Assembly: GCA_038025085.1 (NCBI GenBank)
Contig: CM076140.1
Coordinates: forward strand, 23,592,501-23,656,500
DNA: 64,000 nt
Reading direction: 5' to 3'
DNA from: Tetragonia tetragonoides
Lineage: Eukaryota; Streptophyta; Magnoliopsida; Caryophyllales; Aizoaceae
Positions 59,981-64,000 of this stretch are shown here, piece after piece. Numbering within the stretch: the first letter of the stretch is position 1; every line of letters starts with the position of its first letter. Position numbers and translations under genes: made by a program. Below the pieces are notes generated by a model, which saw only the letters and a program-made list of their open reading frames with translations, was not told the origin of the DNA and did not search any database.

Positions 59981-60240
59981 TTCTCTCCGTCGAAAATAGA
60001 TCTTCTCATTTGCTTTTGTACGGTCTTCGACACACGACTTTGACTGTAAATGACAGTGAATATATTAATAAATAAGTTATAAAAATATGATCTCGAATAC
60101 ACTATTAAAAATCAATCTATCAAAAGTATTATTACATTGTAAATCTTTATAATATTTTACAATTCACACATTAATGGTCAAAATCTATAAATTTTGACCT
60201 TAAAAAAGCAAATGACAAAATTTGTTTTCAACAGAGAGAG
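59981..60240. mobile_element. Stowaway-like MITE
   Basis: Starts TTCTCTCCGTCGAAAATAGA and ends TTTGTTTTCAACAGAGAGAG, with TA on both sides (59979-59980, 60241-60242). 260 bases, non-coding. Confidence 0.65.
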
Positions 60241-61596
60241 TATAAATAGATAAGCACTATTGTTCGTGAATAAAAATAAGTTAAGTAAAGAATTGATTGA
60301 ACTTGTGTGTTTGCTCACTTCTTACAATTGATCGGTATACAAGTTTTCTTTATGGGTTTCTATCTAGTTTATTGGTTTGATTATTTATTTTAGGAACTAG
60401 AATGGAGTATTAATTTTTCTAGTTATCTTCAAGACATAAGGGTAGAACGGGTATTTAACAAGGTTAAACAAGAAGGGGAAACGGGGCAAGGACAATAGTG
60501 AGCATGAGTTTAAAAAAGCTTTGCAGGTTACATGTCACATTCGGTGGGTTAGCATTGAGTTATATGTTGACATTAGTACATTACTTCCTAGGATAAACGC
60601 TGATGTTTGTTATATTTCGGGAGTTCCTTACCGTTAGGACAAAGAATCCAATGACTCTTTTCCCCTCTTTTCTCATCCTTTGTTTTCCCATCTATCGCTT
60701 TATCTTTGTCTTTTCTCTCACCCACTTAGCAAGTTAGCAGCCATGGCATATAAAAGTGGTAGAGCAACGGCTATTTATCACGCCAACTTTCGGGCCCCTC
60801 TTTACCCACCGTCTCAGTTTCAGCCTTGTATGTTGTGTCTACTAAAAATTTTTATATGGACCTAAGTCCATCCAACTTGGATGAACCATAATGGCAATTT
60901 CGTAGTTTATTGAAAACAAGGAGCTATTTTCGTAATGTCGCATTACCTTTCTCCACCCTGTCTGTTTTTATTTTTCACGCTTCATATCAAAGTTAGTCCA
61001 CTTATACTCCCCCCTTCTATCTCTCCTCAATCTCCCATGGATTTCAATGGAACTTGGTGGCTTCATACACAAAAATAAATTAATGAAATTAGTTTAGATA
61101 TCTTCCCTTTAATTTTTAGGGTTCATTAACATCTCACTTGACTATTTTTCGTTTTGATTTTCGTTTTTCAAATTTGTTTGCCGACTTGTTGTCGGCAGTG
61201 AGAAGACGATGATGGGGGATCGCGGTGAATCTGCGATGGACGATGACTGGTGGTTGTGATCTGCGACGGTGGTTGTGATGTGGTGTAGGTCAGTAGGTGG
61301 TGATGCGGTGGTGGTATTGAGGGGAGAGAAATGTTGCCATGTTCTTTGTTGTTTGAATGACGGTGATGATGACGAATGATGAAGATTTTTGTTCTTTTTT
61401 TTTTCCTTTGCTGTCATGTTCTTTGAGTTTTTGAGGTACAATGATGAATGATTAATTGACGATGATGAACTGATTTATTGATGAATGGTGATGATTTTTT
61501 TTTATTTTTTTTGTTCCTTTTCTTTTTTTTTCCCTTTTTTTTTTTGTTTGGGAGTAATATAGTACTGTAAGTTGATAAAAAAAAGTTGCCCATTCC
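60241..61596. other. Intergenic DNA, no gene supported
   Basis: Several short ATG frames (for example 60680-60865 on +, 61142-61441 on -) have low-complexity composition and no recognisable domain. 61200-61330 is GT/GA-rich. Long T runs lie near 61495-61545. Confidence 0.5.
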
Positions 61597-62762
61597 TTCA
61601 TTAAAAATAGTCTACTAATTCATAATGTTCAATAAAAATAGTCTAATAGTAGTTCATAAGTTTAAATGTAAAGTTTATTGAAAATAGTTTAATACGAAAT
61701 AGTTCATAAGCGATAAACATAATATTCATTACAAATAGCCTAATAGTTCATAAGTTATAAATATAATGTTCATTAAAAATAATCTAATTGTTCATAGGTT
61801 ATATATGTAATGTTCATCAAAAATAGTCTAATTGTTCATAGGTTATAAGTGCAATGTTCATTAAAAATAGTCTAATTGTTCATAGGTTATATACGTAATG
61901 TTCATAAAAAATAATCTAATTGTTCATAGGTTATATACGTAATGTTCATCAAAAATAATCTAATTGTTCATAGATTAAGGTATAAATGTAATGTTCATAA
62001 ATAAAAGTTATGGCACTAAGGTTCATAAAAAAAAAAAAGCAAAACAAATAGAAGCAAATCTAAGTAATAAAAGAAGGATGAAAATCATCATGTCAATTTT
62101 ATCTTTTAAGCTTTAAATGTAATGTTCATTTAAAATAGTCTAATAGTTCATAAACTATAAATGTAATGTTCATTTAAAATAGTCTAATTTCATAAGCTAT
62201 AAACGCAATGTTCATTTAGAATAGTCTAATCGTTCATAAGGTATAAGCGCAAGGTTTATTTAAAATAGTCTAATTGCTCATAAGGTATAAACGTGATGTT
62301 CATTTAAAATAGTCTAATTGTTCATAAGGTATAAACGAAATGTTCATTTAAAATAGTCTAGTTGTTCATAATGTATAAGCGTAATGTTCATTTAAAATAG
62401 TCTAATTGTCCATAAGATATAAACGCAATGTTCATTTAAAATAGTCTAGTTGTTCATAAGGTTTAAGCATAATGTTCATTTAAAATACTCTAATTGTTCA
62501 TAAAGTATAAACGCAATGTTCATTTAAAATAGTCTTTTTTTTCTTATGGAAAATTTAAAATAGTCTAATTGTTCATAAGATATAAACGCAAGGTTCATTT
62601 AAAGTAGCCTAATTGTTCATAAGGTATAAATACAATGCTCATTTAAAATAGTCTAATTACTCATAAGGTATAAACGTAATGTTCATTTAAAATAGTCTAA
62701 TTGTTCATAAGGTATAAACATAATATTCTTTTAAAATAGTCTAATTGTTCATATAATATAAA
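61597..62762. repeat. Minisatellite with unit of about 43 bases, roughly 25 copies
   Basis: Repeated unit built of AATGTTCATTTAAAATAGTC followed by TAATTGTTCATAAGGTATAA and a short ACG/GCG join. The left part uses a variant with AATGTTCATCAAAAATAGTC. A non-repeat interruption lies at about 61985-62105 and a small T-rich one at about 62537-62555. Array homogeneity is greatest around 62260-62700. Confidence 0.92.
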
Positions 62763-63145
62763 ACTATAAACTTGAGGTTTATTAATAGTAAAAGGAAATA
62801 AACTTTCCATCAAAGAAAAAAGAAAAGGAAAATAAACTAAGAAATAAAATAAAGTGAAGGAGACCCTTACCCAAAAAAAAAAAAAGAAAAAAAAGAAAAA
62901 AAAAAGGAAAAAGTAGAAAGTAGTCCCACTTTCAAAAAGAACGGTAACATGCTGTGATTTGAAACAAACGGAAGGTTTTGGCTGCCTGCGGATTGGGTCG
63001 GTCCAGCCAGTTTGGCTGGACGAGGATCTAACCAATAGGCACTGGTATCTACTGAATTTGGGCCACTTTTCATTCACTTTAATTGTCAAATTAGAGTAAG
63101 GCCCAATAAGGATTGTTGTAGTCTTATACATTCCTATAAAAATTT
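62763..63145. other. A-rich tract and intergenic DNA
   Basis: 62873-62912 is nearly pure A with scattered G. The rest contains no supported feature. The Phe-rich minus-strand frame here is a product of the A tract. Confidence 0.6.
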
Positions 63146-63368
63146 GTGTGGACTTAGTTCATGGTGGAACAAGTGTTTAAATGTCACCCCATACTACACC
63201 TGGAGTCACCCCTCTAATAGTGGAGTCACCCTCTAGTGGAATCACCCCTCTAATAGTGGAGTCACCCCATACATTACTTGGAGTCACCCTTCTAATAGTG
63301 AAGTCACCCCTATTTTACATGGAGCCACCCCTCAAATATACTTGGTCCACAATGGACTAAGTCCACAC
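63146..63368. mobile_element. Small inverted-repeat element with internal GTCACCCC repeats
   Basis: 28-base inverted ends: GTGTGGACTTAGTTCATGGT ... and ... ATGGACTAAGTCCACAC, each continuing with GGAACAAG or CTTGGTCC. Between them are about eight degenerate copies of GGAGTCACCCCTCTAATAGT. No coding. Confidence 0.75.
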
Positions 63369-64000
63369 AAGACTAGCTAATCATTAATAATGTTGGGCTT
63401 AGTCTGAATAAAATATAAATTAGACAAATATAGTATATCATGCTAAATACACCTGAATACATCCAAAAATTTACCATTCGCATCTATCATATTAATTTTT
63501 ATATTTCCAAATGGTATAGAAATCAAGATAACTTTACTTTCTTTGTTTTCTAACTTTTATGTCCTTGGTGGAGGCCTTCTGTATTTTGAATTCAATTTTT
63601 TGGATGAGAGAGTATGTTAATATGGCCCAAAATGTATCACTTTAAGAAACGTAGTATCAATATGAATGAGACTAATAAGGAATGAATACTAAAATGGACC
63701 AGAGGGAGTATATATATTATAAGATTTTTTTTTTGACAGAGATATATTGTAAAATGTTGGAATTGATGTTAACTTGTTTAGCCAATAATATCTTGGTCTA
63801 GTGAATAAAAATGACACAAATTCTTATCTAATCTTATGATTAGGAAGTATTCTAATCTTATTATGAGGTAATATTAGATATGCAAGTGGGGGAGAGAGGA
63901 GGAGAGAGAGTGGTGAGAAAGGAGAGAGAAAGGAAGAGAAAGAAAAAAAGGAGTAGGGAGATTTTAACTCTTGAGATCATGATTAAGCCATTGTAAAAAT
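63369..64000. other. Intergenic DNA to the end of the window
   Basis: AT-rich. A possible Stowaway right end (CCAGAGGGAGTATA) lies near 63700 without a matching left end. A GA-rich stretch lies at 63890-63955. No gene seen. Confidence 0.5.

Noticed and set aside
61142..61441. Minus-strand 99-residue Ser/Thr/His-rich frame
   Set aside because: Low complexity, no leader or domain; coding not supported.
61597..62762. CRISPR-like regular repeats
   Set aside because: Units are directly adjacent with no unique spacers, and the DNA is eukaryotic; it is a minisatellite.
62697..63131. Minus-strand 144-residue frame with a Phe run
   Set aside because: Spans the A-rich tract and the end of the minisatellite; no family resemblance.

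Overview
This is a window of plant nuclear DNA, almost certainly from a eudicot. It carries spliced GT-AG genes (a BES1/BZR1 transcription factor, a CBSX3-like protein, a plant-type 3-methyladenine DNA glycosylase), Ty3/Gypsy elements of the Tat and Tekay types, plant LINEs, Helitron-type 3' ends and several MITE families. Many copies of a MITE family rich in GAACTGAACT hint at Caryophyllales, but that is only a guess. Nothing suggests a bacterial, viral or organellar origin.

Layout. 1-8658 is the 3' half of a Tat-lineage (Retand-like) Ty3/Gypsy element on the + strand: integrase tail, a long block of antisense open frames, then the 3' LTR. The antisense block is not one frame but four consecutive minus-strand units (ATGs at 8091, 7103, 6237 and 3584), each with its own TATA box 40-115 bases upstream. 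The third keeps two plausible 81- and 87-base introns; the fourth is split by a reverse-transcriptase fragment flanked by a 148-base direct duplication. 8659-13517 is a head-to-tail array of Helitron-like units ending in hairpin plus CTAG. It is cut by a 12-kb Tekay/Del chromovirus (13518-25519, LTRs of about 2.7 kb) and resumes at 25520. The chromovirus carries an extra, unrecognised open frame between primer site and gag. 25893-27300 holds a probable minus-strand LTR fragment with five AGCCGCTAGCGGCT-like palindromes. 27300-33090 is a decayed LINE with a second, inverted LINE tail inserted in its endonuclease domain. 33187-38150 is intergenic DNA filled with MITEs.

The gene island runs from 38381 to about 52000: a two-exon BES1/BZR1-family gene (+), a single-exon proline-rich protein gene (-), a five-exon CBSX3-like gene (+) with a one-base frameshift in exon 2, and a four-exon DNA-3-methyladenine glycosylase I-like gene (-). 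Intron 1 of the last holds a tRNA-Pro-like sequence whose anticodon is UGC (Ala). Between the genes lie foldback elements and a long inverted repeat.

52250-64000 has no convincing gene. It is a layered set of MITEs (PIF/Harbinger-like with TAA duplications, Stowaway with TA, one hAT-like with a perfect 8-base duplication), a young non-autonomous LTR element (56653-58927, duplication GAAAG) sitting inside a MITE, a minisatellite of about 43 bases (61597-62762), and a small element with internal GTCACCCC repeats. The host genes look functionally unrelated (brassinosteroid transcription, mitochondrial redox regulation, base-excision repair). The main interest is in the mobile elements, above all the antisense gene block at 1-8.2 kb.
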